A DNA stretch of 64,000 nucleotides from Simmondsia chinensis (Eukaryota > Streptophyta > Magnoliopsida > Caryophyllales > Simmondsiaceae), in contig JAGTTD010000019.1 in the NCBI GenBank assembly GCA_018398585.1, forward strand, positions 1,587,702 through 1,651,701. Direction: 5' to 3'. The notes under the pieces are model-generated. The model saw nothing but the letters and a program-made list of their open reading frames with translations, ran no database searches and was not told the DNA's origin. A program made the translations under genes and the position numbers. Shown here piece after piece: positions 42,169-54,320 of the stretch. How positions within the stretch are numbered: the stretch's first letter is position 1; each line of letters begins with the position of its first letter.

Positions 42169-42711
42169 TGTTGAGTACTCCGCATATGAGTCTTGTAGTA
42201 AGAATTTCATATTAAAGTTGTGAAAGAGAAAAAATCACCTTGTAAGTTTAGTAGATTACTTCACCTGTTGGCAATTGGTTTTAGGATGGAACTTACTCGA
42301 GCTTATATGTAGATCTCGTGTATGCCAACTCTGTGGGTTGGGCCTAAAGGCTCGGTGAAATTTAACATGATATCAGACCAGATTGGTGATGCCGATCTTT
42401 TGTTTGTCAGCATCGTGTCCTCGGAAAGAGGGGTGCATTTGAAATTGTTGCACCGAGGGCTTCACCAATGTGTTGGATCCAATTGGACCGGAAAAAGTGA
42501 GGGGTGCGTTTGAAGTAGACACGCATGTGAGGGGGAGTGTTGAGTATTCTACATGTGAGTCTTATATAAGAATCCCACATTGGAGTTGTGAGAGAGAATA
42601 GAACCTAGTGAATTACTTTACCTATTACTAATTAGTTTTAGGATGGAACTCCACTTGAGCTTATATGTGGATCTCATGTGTGCTAACTCCGTGGCCTGGT
42701 GAAATTTAACA
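42169..42711 (+). mobile_element. Complete TRIM, family 2
   Basis: Two terminal repeats (42169-42367 and 42538-42711) both begin TGTTGAGTA and end AAATTTAACA. TGATATCAGACC, an initiator-Met tRNA-type primer site, follows the first directly, and GTGAGGGGGA (polypurine tract) precedes the second. The internal part has no long frame. This is the full layout of a terminal-repeat retrotransposon in miniature. Its target duplication is unclear. Confidence 0.85.
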
Positions 42712-43254
42712 CGAGCAAGTGGGCCAATTAAAGCTGGCAAAATCTAATATGACACAATATAAACACAACATGAAGAAGCGGTTTTGGGTTGGGGCTTTCA
42801 AATCCATATTGAAATTGAGTTAACTCGTTTGGATAACTGGATTAAATTTGAATTTGGATTGGATCAACTCTTTCTCAGCACATTTGGGTTAGTTATATAG
42901 TTATGTAAGAATTTTTTTTGAACGTTTTTATGGTAAGAATTTGAGTTATGTACTATTGTTTATGTGTATATGTTGTAGCCTAACCTTCTTATATAAGACA
43001 ACTTATATATGTATATCTCAATCGGGAAGAGGGAGAGAGTTAGGCCAAAGAAAAAATGGATAGAGACGATCTGACAAGATCTTACCTACCTAAAGCTACC
43101 GGAGGAGATGGCCTTAGATAGAGCCCAATAGAGGAAGCATAAGGGTAGCTGATAATTAGAGGTGTGGGGGGGGGGGGGGGAGGGGATAGAGGAGCTTATT
43201 TTGGCTAGCACTAGTATCCCGAGGATTATATGTTTGCTTCTTTGCCTTAGCCAA

Positions 43255-43540
43255 AACGTATGCTTTATGCTTTAGGCTTTAGGCTTTAATACATTTATGT
43301 TTGCTTCCTCGCTCCTATATTTTTATACTTTTATGCTTTATTACTTTATGTTTTTATACTTTAATACGTTTATGTTTACTTCTTTGCTCTTATATTTTTA
43401 TGCTTTTATGCTTTATTACTTCATGCTTTATGCTTCGTACTTGTATGCCTGTTTGCTTCTCGTCTTCTATTTTTGCTTCTTTGCTCTTATACTTTTATGC
43501 CTGTATGCTTTATGCTTGTATGCTTGTTTGCCTCTCTTCT
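43255..43540. repeat. Degenerate TTTATGCT-type tandem repeat
   Basis: Roughly 285 bp of imperfect units such as CTTTTATGCTTTATTACTT, TTTGCTTCTTTGCTCTTATA and TTTATGCTTGTATGC. Open frames across it encode Tyr/Leu/Phe-rich peptides that are a by-product of the repeat. A headless SINE (43544-43660) follows directly. Confidence 0.85.
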
Positions 43541-43543
43541 TTT

Positions 43544-43660
43544 GAGGTTGGGGGTCCTTGGACTTCCCTTGAAGGTAACACTTTGAAGGGGTACGACTGC
43601 GTACATCCTCCCCCCATATGTAGGAGCCCTTAAAGCACTGGGTCAGTGGTTGTTGTTGTG
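43544..43660 (+). mobile_element. Headless SINE body with TTG tail
   Basis: It starts at GAGGTTGGGGGTCCTTGG, the exact head-body junction of the 5S-headed family. It continues GACTGCGTACATCC and AAGCACTGGGTCAGTGG, then TTGTTGTTG. No 5S head is present. Confidence 0.8.
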
Positions 43661-43671
43661 TATATATATAT

Positions 43672-43912
43672 ATGTGACGTTCTTATAAGAGAATGAGAGT
43701 GTGAGAGGGGCGAATCATGACTCTCCATTGTAATAGACGGCCAAGATTTGCTAAATATTAAAAAAAATTAACAATTTACGACCAAAATTTGTTGAGTACT
43801 GAAAAAAAAAAAAAAAAACAATTTTCTTCCCTTACCCTTTCTTTTTTTCTGCCCCATGAAGGAGTATGGGCCGTAAATTTTTTTTTTTTAATATTCAACA
43901 AATATATATATA
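43672..43912. mobile_element. Palindromic foldback MITE, relative of 24646
   Basis: GTGACGTTCTTATAAGAGA, AGACGGCCAAGATTTGCTAA and a later inverted arm match the element at 24646-24920. The right arm ends in (AT)n. Confidence 0.55.
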
Positions 43913-44355
43913 TATATATAAACTATACTTGATAATGCTAATTTGATGGTTTATTTTAACAACTGTAAATATGTCATATCATGTATCTATTAGTACTATC
44001 AACCGTAAAATATATTATTAATTTAATATTTTTGTAAGTAGATAAATTAGCATTTAGCAATACATGATTAAGAAATACAACTTTTATATTCGCAAAATCA
44101 TTATTTTGTCTATTTATTTTACTTTAAATTTTCTCTATGTAGAATTAAATTGATATAATAAGCATAATATAGAAAGCTTTGACAAAAATATCTTAGAATA
44201 TTTTTTAAAAAATACGATAAGATTGTGGGATAGAATTACCTTCCATGAGAAGATGCTCTTCTCCTCTATCAACTTTGATACAAATAAAAAAAATAGGAAA
44301 AAAAAATAGAATCTCACATTGGTGGACTAGAAGAGGAAATACAAGTTTATGTATC

Positions 44356-44648
44356 TGTCAAGGAATCAACTATTCTAAAAGTTTAAGCTGATGGGTGAAG
44401 GCCCAGGAATAACTTTATACTCTAACATGCCCCCTCACGCTATGCCAATTGGGCTTGAAGCGTGTCATCTTGCACAGGCCCGCCTCATACCTTGTGCTTA
44501 AATTGTTTTAATATTAAAAATGGGGGCTACTGAGATTCAAACTCGTGACCTCTTGGTCAACAAAGCTCTGATACCATGTCAAGAAACTAATTGCCCCAAA
44601 AGCTTAAGCTGATAGGTGAATGCCCAAGAATAGCTTTATACTCTTACA
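44356..44648 (-). mobile_element. Complete TRIM, family 1, with 5-bp TSD
   Basis: Two 72-bp terminal repeats (44356-44427, 44577-44648) face the minus strand. The primer site GCTCTGATACCA (TGGTATCAGAGC in sense) abuts the upstream repeat at 44565-44576. The polypurine tract, seen as GCCCCCTCAC, abuts the other. GTATC flanks both sides (44351-44355, 44649-44653). The whole element is only 293 bp. Confidence 0.95.
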
Positions 44649-45233
44649 GTATCTAATAGATGGAATCTCCTTTGGTATGTAACAATATTGACAAAAATAG
44701 GTTAATTGACACTATATTTGTAAAAAAGGGAAAAAAAATCACCATACTAATAATTTTATTACTTTAAAATGTTTATTAAACATTTTAGCAAAATTAAAAT
44801 ATGAAAAAAAAATTCAAAATGTACATATAAAATATTCCTTTTGTTTTAAGATTCTATTTGTTCAAACCGTGAAAAAACTATATTTCATAAGTATTTTGTA
44901 AAAGGTGCTTTCAATAGATATATTTTTGTCTAAAAAATTTTACATTTTTTGGTTATATTTCTTTTTTAAAGGAGAAACACTACTAAAAAGTACTTTTCAA
45001 TCTAGACCAAACACGCTTAAATCCTAAAGACGTGTTTTTTCCTAAAAAAAAATATTTTTCTCTACAAAAAGATTTTGACGAGACAGATTCTATGCCTATC
45101 CACTAATATCCCACCACCAAATGGAGAGGAATGTATGCTAGCGATGATGTGTACGTCTTAAACGTGGCATAGATTGTTAAGAATTAGAATCCGGACCAAA
45201 CATGACAACATCACAATTTGCTCGAGATAGAAC

Positions 45234-45240
45234 TATAAAT
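45234..45240 (+). promoter_or_regulatory. TATA box of lectin gene 1
   Basis: TATAAAT within AACTATAAATAGCAT lies 57 bp before the ATG. The same block precedes lectin gene 2. About 300 bp further upstream are also alignable (ATGGAGAGGAATG, AGATTGTTAAGAATT). Confidence 0.7.
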
Positions 45241-46789
45241 AGCATGAGGGTAAATCGATGCAAAGGCAAGTACCACAATAATTATTCAAAATGGCATTGC
45301 CACAGTTTGTTGCTGTAAAATCAGTATACAACAACAAATTACTACAATATGTGAACGAAAAAGGCAAAATTTTCAGTTTTTTACAGTTCTCCGGAGACGA
45401 GGTTGTGAGCCGATATGCAAAGTTTGAAGTGGAGAGGCAAAGAGCGTAAAAGGATCTGTGCACATAAAATGCTGTTACAACAATAAATATCTGGTCAGGT
45501 AATTTTTAAACATTATTTTTTTATCATTACGAACCGTCACCGGTCATAAAAACTAACCTTCTATACGAGGTAATGCTCAAACCAATACCATGTCATTGCT
45601 ATTTTTGGCCAAAACAGTTTTCTTGTTTATTGTTGAATATTTTCGACTTTGTTTGGTGAGGAAGAAAACTAGATTTTAAGAATTGATTTTCTATATTCTG
45701 TTATTTAACACATAATTTTTGACTAAAATTATTTCAAAACCTTATTTTTAATTTTCAAAAACTAAAATCTACAAGTAGAAAACTTTACAAAACGAGTCTC
45801 TAGTTATTTGTTTTCAGATTCGGTACACCATTATATAATATATATGATTATTTGTTTACGTGTAGGGAGTCGCCTACTAGTTATTGGATTGTTGGAAGAG
45901 CAGATAAGCCAGAGGAAGACCAATCCAAATGGTCTTGTACACTGTTCAAGCCCATCTCAGTAGATGTTGACGCCAAAAAAGTTAGACTTCTGCATGTTCA
46001 ACTCGGGCATTACGCATGCTTGTGGAGAGCAGCTGCACCTTTTACCTCCTGCCTTTTCGCAGGTTCAAAATTACAGGACAAAGACTCATGTGATGTTTAC
46101 AAGATCATTGACCGGAAATCAGTGTCCATATCACCGATGCCGATGCCAAGGTTTATCGTTCTAAAATCGAACTACAACAATAGATTTCTACATTATATCA
46201 ATGAAGGTGAAATTTGTCAGTTTTTACAATTCTCTGGAGACGATGTTATGTCTCCATATGCAAAGTTTGAAGTCGAGATGGCGAAGAATGTGCAAGGGCT
46301 CGTACACCTCAAGTGCTGTCATAACAACAAATACTTGGTCAGGTAGGTGTTTTGGTTTTGTTGGGCCCCGGTTTTTTCTGCAGGTACGCCTTTTTTATAC
46401 TTGTGAGTTTCGCTTACTATTTATTGGAAAATAAAAACTTGGTCAAGTGATGTTTTAAAATATCTAGCTTCAATAACTTGTCCGACAATTAATTAATTAT
46501 TGATAATTTATCAATTAATGGTTTTTTATTTTAGGTTTTTGAGAAATTTCAAACCAGTTTTAAACATATGTTTATTTTATTTTTGGTTTTGTTTTCAATT
46601 TTCACAAAAATTAAGAAAAAACCATACACAAAAAATTAAAAATAAAATCGTTCTAAAATATGGTTTTTAGTTTATTAAAAATCAAAAACTACAAAGAAAA
46701 CATAATACCAAAAAGGCTCTTCGATATACTGTTATTTGAGATCATTTAGGTATGGTTGATGTTTAAGTAAATACAATAAGGTGAAGGTG

Positions 46790-46930
46790 AAGGTGCCCGT
46801 TAGCTCAGTCAGTAAGTCTTTGGTGGATGGTACCCAAGACCTGGAATCGAATCCCGCCTTCATTAGAGGAGAAAGGGTAAAGGATTTGGGAGGGGCCTCT
46901 CCCGTAGCCCGTGCCAATATATAGTTGGGT
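46790..46930 (+). mobile_element. tRNA-derived SINE in lectin 1 intron 2
   Basis: CCCGTTAGCTCAGTCAGTAA (A box) and TGGAATCGAATCCCGCC (B box) form a tRNA-like head about 75 bp long. A short body follows (GGAGGGGCCTCTCCCG). It is unlike the 5S-headed family. Confidence 0.6.
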
Positions 46931-47640
46931 ACCCTCCATCAGAATTTGATAAAATATTACCTGAAGATACTGACATAACACATTATTTCAACAATATATA
47001 GATACTTTCTGTTATAATTTAGTAAATTTTTATCATAACCCGGTAAATGTTTTTCTTGAAAATCACATTGATCTAGGGCTGAGCTATCAGTATTAGCTAA
47101 CAATACTATATTTATACTGAAATATATTAATAGTATAAGATATATACCCTTTTTTTTTTTTTGGTCGGAAAAAGCCCGAAGGCGCTCTATTGCAGATAAG
47201 ATACTTATTATGATCTTTTTAGGGTATATTTATATTGAAAATTACATAAGGCAAACCAAGATCGACAAAAAAGACCATATTTTGTCTACCGAATACCGAA
47301 TTACAACAACTTTTCTTAATACGGTTTAATGACCGAACTATTGTTCAGTATTATACTAAATGCAAAACAACAAAAAATTCACAAAAATTAAATGGCCTAA
47401 AGATATATACTATCCTAAAAAAATTATTCCATACAATTATTCCATACGATTATTACGTGGTATTTTGGTTAGTCCGGGATTTTGCTATCTCCTAAACGTA
47501 GCTCATATATAATATCGTGATCATATGCATATATCAATATATTTTTCCAGTGAAAATTGCAAGATTTGAACAAAAATTTGTCAAGATATTTAGATGATAA
47601 ATACACAAACCATAATGTAACTGTATCACTTACTTTTTAT
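46931..47640. repeat. Broken family A foldback MITE with an antisense LINE-like end
   Basis: The flanks (GGGTACCCTCCATCAGAATT on the left, TTAGATGATAAATACACAAA on the right) resemble foldback family A. In the middle a T-run at about 47152-47172 followed by GGTCGGAAAAAGCCCG looks like the antisense poly(A) end of a retroposon. Confidence 0.4.
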
Positions 47641-48574
47641 GCATTACGAATAACTAAACTATTTTATGTTGCTATCACCATTAAAGTCCATAATGTATAT
47701 AATCAATGAATGATTTTAGTTGTTTATTTAATATATTGTTCGATTTATTATCATATAATAGTATACTTTATTATTGGTAACTTAATAATAAACAGGTGGT
47801 CACCTAATCACTGGTGGATTATTGGAGGAGCTGATAGGCCAGAGGAAGACCAATCAAAATGGTCTTGTACGCTGTTCAAACCAAGTTCAGTTGACAGGGA
47901 TGCTAAAAAAATTAGACTTTTACATGTTCAACTCGGACACTATGCATGTTTGTGGAGAGCTGCAGCACCCTATACGTCTTGCCTTTTTGCGGGCTCGCAA
48001 TTCCAAGACCGAGACGGGTGCGAAGTTTATACGATAATCGATTGGGAGTCGTTGTTTACAATGCCAAGGTTTATTGTTCTAATGTCGAACTACAACTATA
48101 AGGTTCTACAATACATCAACGAAGGACAAATTCGTCATTTTTTACAGTTCTCGGGGGATCAAATTAAAAGCCCATACGCAAAGTTTGAATTGGAGATGGC
48201 AAAAAGTGAGCAAGGGCTTGTACACTTGAAATGTTGTTTCAACAACAAGTACTTGGTCAGGTCAGATCATCCTTATTTGTGTTTTTTCAAGTTTTTCCGT
48301 CTCTCTTTCTTTATATCTTTTATGCCCTCGGTGTGACTCTCGCTCTCCTATTTAGGGATTATTTACATTCTTAATCCCTATGCTTTATTTATTATGTTAT
48401 TTACTTCTTATATTTTAAATTGCACCAATTTAGTCCATTGTACAATTGAAATTGTTTCCATCGGTCAAATGTTAAAAGTCATGTTAATTTGTGGCAAAGG
48501 TTTTAACGATATTAAGCACGTAGTTCTTTAACGTTTACTTCGTATCTAGTCTTTAGTCTCATTCAATTAGTTGT

Positions 48575-49325
48575 GCCTTTTTTTTGATAGCTCACAATAC
48601 AACAGGCATCTCGTACAAACGAGACCTGATTCAACTTGCAGCAAAACGGGGAATAAAACAAAGACAATATAAAAAAAAATACCACAGACTGGGGAAACAA
48701 GATTACAGGACAAAACACAGGCAAAGCAACCAACATAGACTAAAAGACTATAACCACCATTGGATAGTATGGAGTAGAAAAAGGAAAATCTAGTATACCG
48801 GAACTGGGACTACGGTTAACAAAGAAACAGATCGACCAGTACCCTGATTCGTCATTGCAGTTCACTCAATCACATCCGATTCATTACCATCAAAGTTTAG
48901 GCTAAGCTTTTTCCTAGTCTCCCATGCATGTCTTGCACCAAGGAGCTTATCAACATCTACAGCCCTTTTACTCTTCTTCACCAGCTTCTTCTTTTTTTGT
49001 TTACGAGTAGGCTTGACCGATCTCCTTGATCTACTCCTTGATGGCATATCCTTCAGAAACTCAAGCAGGTCCTACTTCTTTTTTTCTTTAAGTTTGCGCT
49101 TCTGGGCTTTTCGACTCTTCTTTGATGACACGAAATTAGTGGACTGACGTTCAGCCACCACCTTTCCCTTTTTCTCCCCCGCCTTACTAGATTCCACCAT
49201 GCTCAGCACCTGAACACTTCTCGAGGACATCTCATCAACGGGAACGAAGGGCTTGAAGCCTAGTGGGTATTCAAAGCCCGAGGACCCAGAGTCACTATCA
49301 CTTACGACGTCCCACCTCATATTTT
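48575..49325 (-). mobile_element. LINE-like fragment with ORF1-type coding remnant
   Basis: On the minus strand two frames (49320-49072, 49047-48862) encode a basic, Ser-rich region (SSKKSRKAQKRKLKEKKK, TRKQKKKKLVKKSKR) and a segment ending ARHAWETRKKLSLNFDGNES. The latter resembles the C-terminus of plant LINE gag-like proteins. A T-run at 48578-48585 may be its poly(A). The matching place in lectin 2 (near 59255) is uninterrupted, so this inserted after the duplication. Confidence 0.5.
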
Positions 49326-50704
49326 TTCATTTCCCACTTCGGTTATATTTGTTTCATCAAACATTATTGTTACTTTGACTATAACCTTTAAAAGTTAATA
49401 TAAACTTGTTTGACCTTTATAATTTGGCTGTCCTTTATGTGCTATATACAGGTATACGCCTAATCACTGGTGGATTGTTGCAAAAGCTGATAAGCCAGAG
49501 GAAGACCGATCTAAATGGTCTTGTACATTGTTCAAGCCTATCTTTGTCGACGGTGATTCTAAAAAACTTCGACTTTTACATGTCCAACTCGGACGCTATG
49601 CATGTTGGTTTAAGACTACAAAGCCATTGTATGACGACTGTCTTTATGTATTCTACCAGACTCCTGATGAAGAATTACGCGATGTTTTCACGATCGTCAA
49701 TTAGACTTTTATACATAAGTAAGAATTTGGTCTATTTTCCATGTAGCACATAAGAGGCTTGAATAAATGCAATGTAATCATTTAGACCGTGTAATATGCA
49801 CTGAATAATTTTAAATAAAAAATATCTACTTAATATCTTTATCATCGTATCTCTTTGTCTATTGATATATCATAGGTTGACTTAGTTATAACAAGTTCCA
49901 AACGTAAGTAGTGCAAAAATAATGTATATTTCTATTCTTGATAATTGAAAAAGTAAAAATGAATATTTGATTGATCTAATAGAAGATCAAAAGAGTAGAA
50001 AACGACTATAAATACCTGAAGTGGAAAACTCGATAATAAAGTAAGAAAAGATTGACCATGGTGATTTTTTGTTTTGCTAAACTATATGTTATGTCATTTG
50101 TTTATTTTATTTTTATTAACCAGTTATGCTACAAAATTAGGCTACAAAATCTACAATCAACAAATTTCTTAGCGTAGATTGTACTTCAAAAGCCACATTC
50201 ATCGTCTAACTCCATTCATATTCATGTCGAGATCTCCAAAGCAGACTATATGGCTTACATTTTGATCAAACACCTTATTGAATTCTTATGAGGATACAAA
50301 TTTGGAAAAAATTGTGTTAAAAAAATATGAAAAATATATTACCTTAAATAGTTGGAACGACAAATATAACAATAATGAGTCGGGCAAGGTGCAGATCACT
50401 CTCTCCTTTTTTTTTCCGTAAATAGGTATTTACCTCTTAAATATGAAATTGAACACATTGTATTAGCCCAAAAAATAACAATCAAATAAATAATTACAAT
50501 TTATTACCTTTTTAATCTAATTATTTTATAACAATACATGGATAATGTTATAACCAAGACAAAGTTGTTATTGTCAGATCAAAATCATTATCTCCAAGAC
50601 AATTTTGTGGCTTTCATTCATTTTAAGTCACGTTATTATCCTGACAATAATAATTGTATACCGAAAATAATAACTCCCTAATACACATATTGATTATCTT
50701 ATTA

Positions 50705-51040
50705 GTCAAAAGAACCCTAGCAGTTTGCTTCCACATAACACAATTGGCAGAAAAACATACGTGAAAAGCCCGCAATAAAATTTGTGAATTCTCTTTTTGT
50801 TAACAAAGAATCTGGATATCAGGTAAATCTCAGCCCATGCGATAACCCACACACTACATGAGCCAGTTAGATCGAGGATTTCTCAGGGACAAGTTCAAGG
50901 GGGGAATTAAACTCCAGACCTTTTAGTCTAAAGCAATATTATCCTTTCATTTGCCTGAAGCATTGCTCTAGCCAATCAATCTAGGGTTTGAAATGTGATT
51001 ACGGAAATCGCCAAGTTCAATATGTAATCAATCTAGTGGC
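50705..51040 (+). pseudogene. Decayed duplicate of the downstream gene's promoter and 5' leader
   Basis: AAGAACCCTAGCAGT, AATTGGCAGAAAAAC, GTGAAAAGCCCGC and ATCAATCTAGGGTTTGAAAT match 62365-62600 in order, with small changes and an internal insertion. No coding exon follows. The match ends close to where the second lectin repeat unit begins. Confidence 0.75.
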
Positions 51041-52959
51041 AAATCAATCGGTTTATTGTCTATTTATTACTTAGATACTCTGACATTTCAATATATACAC
51101 AATGGAACTCGTAATGACATTTTCATATTTTGTATGCCAATAACCTACATGACTATGACCTTATGTATCTTTAAGGCATTACATGTTACGGTTCTCAAGA
51201 CTCATAATGACATAACAAAAATTTTATCCTTTTAGTAAATATAGAAATATTCCGTTAAAAAAAAAGTACATATAGAAATGAGAGCAAAGATTAACCTAAA
51301 AAAATTTAATAAATGACCCAGAGGAAAAAAAAAATTTATACAAATAAACAAACAATATATATATTTATATCAGGTCACTGGGGAGAAATGCCTTGGGTTG
51401 AGTTAACCCGATTTCAACACATTTGGCCAGTTTATATAGTTGGCTAGATATTTGAGTTATATACTATTGGTTATATATGTATATATATTGTAGCCCGGCT
51501 AACTCATATATGATAATATGATACGATCTAAATCGAAGTAGACTAAACTAAAGAAAATAATAAAATGTTGAAAATTAAAGAGAGAAAAAGAGACAACATA
51601 AAGATGATATTTGATTTCATTGATGACTTCATAATACAATGACTTCCCCTATTTATAGAACGCCTCCTCCTTAAATGGGACCCACTATACTACCCTATTA
51701 AGCTATTCTATTACTATAAGCCTATATCCATTTTGGGCATGTATCATAATATGAGCTATATTTAATAATGTTAATTTAATGGCTTATTTTAACAGCTCTA
51801 AATATGTCATGTATTTATTAGTTGTATCAACTATGAAGTGTATTATTAATTTAACATATTTGGAAGTTGACAAATTAATATTTAATTATACATGATTAAA
51901 AAATGTATAAAAGGAAATTGATTTTTATAAAGCTAATGTTATTGTCGTGGAAAAAATGTTAATGTTAGATGGAATGGGGATGATGCCAACAACCAAGTGA
52001 ATGGTCTATAATATAATGGTCCATATATATATATAGAGAAATCCAAACTAATTTAAATCTAATAGTTTATATTCTCTAGTCTCATCTCTCACCCTTGACT
52101 TAAACTATTTTTTTTTTTTTTAAATATAATCTTTAATTATTAATATAATTAAGAAATTATACAAATATAAATATAAATAATTAAATAAATAGATAGGTAG
52201 ATATTATTTAGGGTTATTTACATTTTAGTATCCCGGCGTTTTTAAAAATAATGAAAAGGACCCTGATCTTTTTGAATTATTAAAAATACCCCTAAGCTTT
52301 TGTCATATTAATAAAAAGGCCCCTCTTAAATGTGATGACATCGTTTTCTATCAATAGAGTGGACGTGAATTATTTTTTATTAAATCTATAATAAAATAAT
52401 CTAAAGTACGTTTCAACATCCTTATTATTACCTTATAAATACAAAATTTAAGATGTTGTGTTATGTAAAAATTATCTATTTTTGCTTAATTTATTTCAAA
52501 ATATAGTTATTAAAGGATATTTTTGTCATATACTACAACATTAATAAAAATACAGTTGTCACATAAGTTCTGTCGACTAAAAATTACATTATCACGTCAA
52601 AGAGAAGTTTTTTTTATTAATACAATAAAAACTTGAGGGCCTTTTTATTAATATGATAAAAACTTATAAGACTTTTTAATAATTTCAAAAACTTAAATTT
52701 TTTTTTATTATTTTTAAAAATATTGATATACTAACGTTATTATTTATTTGAGATTTCCATATAGATTTCTCCCTGTAGTCATGAACTCAAAAATATCTTC
52801 TATTTCTAGTGTCAAAAAAAAAAAAAAAATATTCTTCTATTTCACCACCAATAAAACAACGCCACCTGTATGGAAAAAACCAAACACGTTTAATCTTTTA
52901 CGGGCTATAGCCGGTCAAGTCGGGCACTTCACTAATTTAACTGGTCACCTTTCCCGCAC

Positions 52960-53440
52960 CTGGTATATAAAAACGTTTCGTACGTACCCGCGTTTTCTCT
53001 CTCTACTTCGTTAAGCTTCTCCAAGCTCGCCGCCCCTTTCAGGTCTCTCTCTCTCTCTCTCTCTTCATAATTTCAATTGTAATTTTTCATTAATTCTGTT
53101 CGTCAATTTCAGTCTTCTAGGTATCAATCAACCTAATTTTGCAATTTCGAGCGTTTTCAATTTCAAGTTTGTGATTTACTGTTGATTTTTGTAAGTAATT
53201 TTCATCAAGAATTTGTTCTTTTTTGGTGCAGAATTGGTGCTGTTTGGTTTATTGTTGCTTCTATTTGGTGTTTGATTTAGGTTAATTTGAGTTTGATTGC
53301 TGCCTGTGTATTTGAAAAGGAGTGTTCTCGGTTGATTTGATGTTGAATTTTGCTTGATTTGTTGAGTTTTTGTGTGATTTCATGTTTATTTAGGTGTTTT
53401 TCTTGCAAAAGAATTGGTGGGCTTGTTGAGCAGGATTTTT
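52960..53440 (+). promoter_or_regulatory. Orphan promoter with noncoding first exon and intron start
   Basis: TATATAAAAACG near 52961 is followed by a C/T-rich leader (TCTCTCTCTACTTCGTTAAG, CTCGCCGCCCCTTTCAG), then GTCTCTCTCT and a T-rich, intron-like stretch. It looks like the 5' end of a housekeeping gene with a leader intron. No coding exon of such a gene follows; a TRIM (53448) and lectin 2 come next. It is absent from the matching part of the first lectin unit. Confidence 0.5.
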
Positions 53441-53447
53441 AGGGTTT

Positions 53448-53974
53448 TGTTATTAGAGTATAAAGCTACTCTTGGGACTTCACCCATTAGCTTAAGTTTT
53501 TGGGACGGATAGTTTCTTGACATGGTATCAGAGTCTTGGTGACCTATATGAAAATATAATGAAGCAAAGAGGTTGTATATTGTATTGCATTAATCATAAT
53601 AAGAGAACTACAAGCTCCTCTTATATAGGCATACAAAGGAAGGCAATCCTGGACTATTATGGGAGGAGATAAATGCAAGATCACGGAGATACAAGCAAAT
53701 ATATCATGGGGATATATGCAAAGATTTACTAGCCTTGTATACAATGGTGATCTCATGGGATATCCTCTAATAACCTAGAGGTCATGAGTTTCAATCTCAA
53801 CAGCACCCACTTTTAATATTATAAATAATTTAAGCACAAGGTATGAGGTAGGCCTGTGCATTATCCACGCTTCTAGCCCAAATGGCATTCAGTGAGGGGA
53901 TATGTTAGAGTATAAAGCTATTCTTGGGACTTTACCCCTTAGCTTGAGCTTTTGGGAAAGTTGATTCCTTTGAG
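53448..53974 (+). mobile_element. TRIM, family 1, with enlarged internal region
   Basis: The left repeat (53448-53522) ends TTTCTTGACA and abuts TGGTATCAGAGT (53523-53534). The right repeat starts at 53903 with TGTTAGAGTATAAAGC, right after AGTGAGGGGA. The internal part keeps GTCATGAGTTTCAATCTCAA. It also has about 210 extra bases (53545-53760), so another element may be nested. No clear target duplication. Confidence 0.8.
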
Positions 53975-54312
53975 AGTTAAATAGAAAAAGATAGTTTGTA
54001 GTTTTATGTAAAGATACTTGCTTTATGGCTGGTTATGTTTACTTGCTGCTAATTTAAGTTCTAATTAATCGACACCAAATACCTTTAAATCCTAAAAAAG
54101 TGTTTTCCTAAAAATGAAAAAAATCACTTACACTTAGAAAAAAGTTTGGCCACACAAGTTTTAAACCTAAGAATTGTCCACTGATATCACATCACCACAT
54201 GGAGAGGAATGGATTCGAGCAATCAATGCGTTCGTCTCAAAAGAGACACAGATTGTTAAGAATTGGAAGCCATATCGAACATGACACTAACATAATTTTC
54301 TTAGGATAGAAC

Positions 54313-54320
54313 TATAAATA
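54313..54320 (+). promoter_or_regulatory. TATA box of lectin gene 2
   Basis: TATAAATA in AACTATAAATAGCATAAG lies 66 bp before the ATG and is shared with lectin 1. Confidence 0.7.

Larger units (their letters stand above)
45291..49704 (+). pseudogene. Amaranthin-like lectin gene 1 (three agglutinin domains), frameshift in exon 1
   Basis: Exons are 45291-45498, 45866-46342, 47796-48260 and 49452-49704. Each internal exon encodes the second half of one agglutinin (PF07468) domain, a short linker and the first half of the next. Marks are an xPRFIVLKSNYNN start, FLQFSGD, GLVHLKCC.NNKYLVR before the intron, W(S/T)PNHWWI after it, EEDQSKWSCTLFKP and LLHVQLGHYACLWRA. Amaranthins are beta-trefoil lectins that bind GalNAc/T-antigen glycans as dimers; in vegetative tissue they are nucleocytoplasmic and often stress- or defence-linked. 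Exon 1 is 208 nt where its paralogue has 209. One base is missing between 45435 and 45436, so the frame stops 15 nt later. Exons 2-4 are open. It is either a young pseudogene or a sequence error. Confidence 0.85.

Noticed and set aside
43297..43633. Plus-strand frames rich in Leu/Tyr/Phe
   Set aside because: By-product of the TTTATGCT tandem repeat, running into a SINE body.
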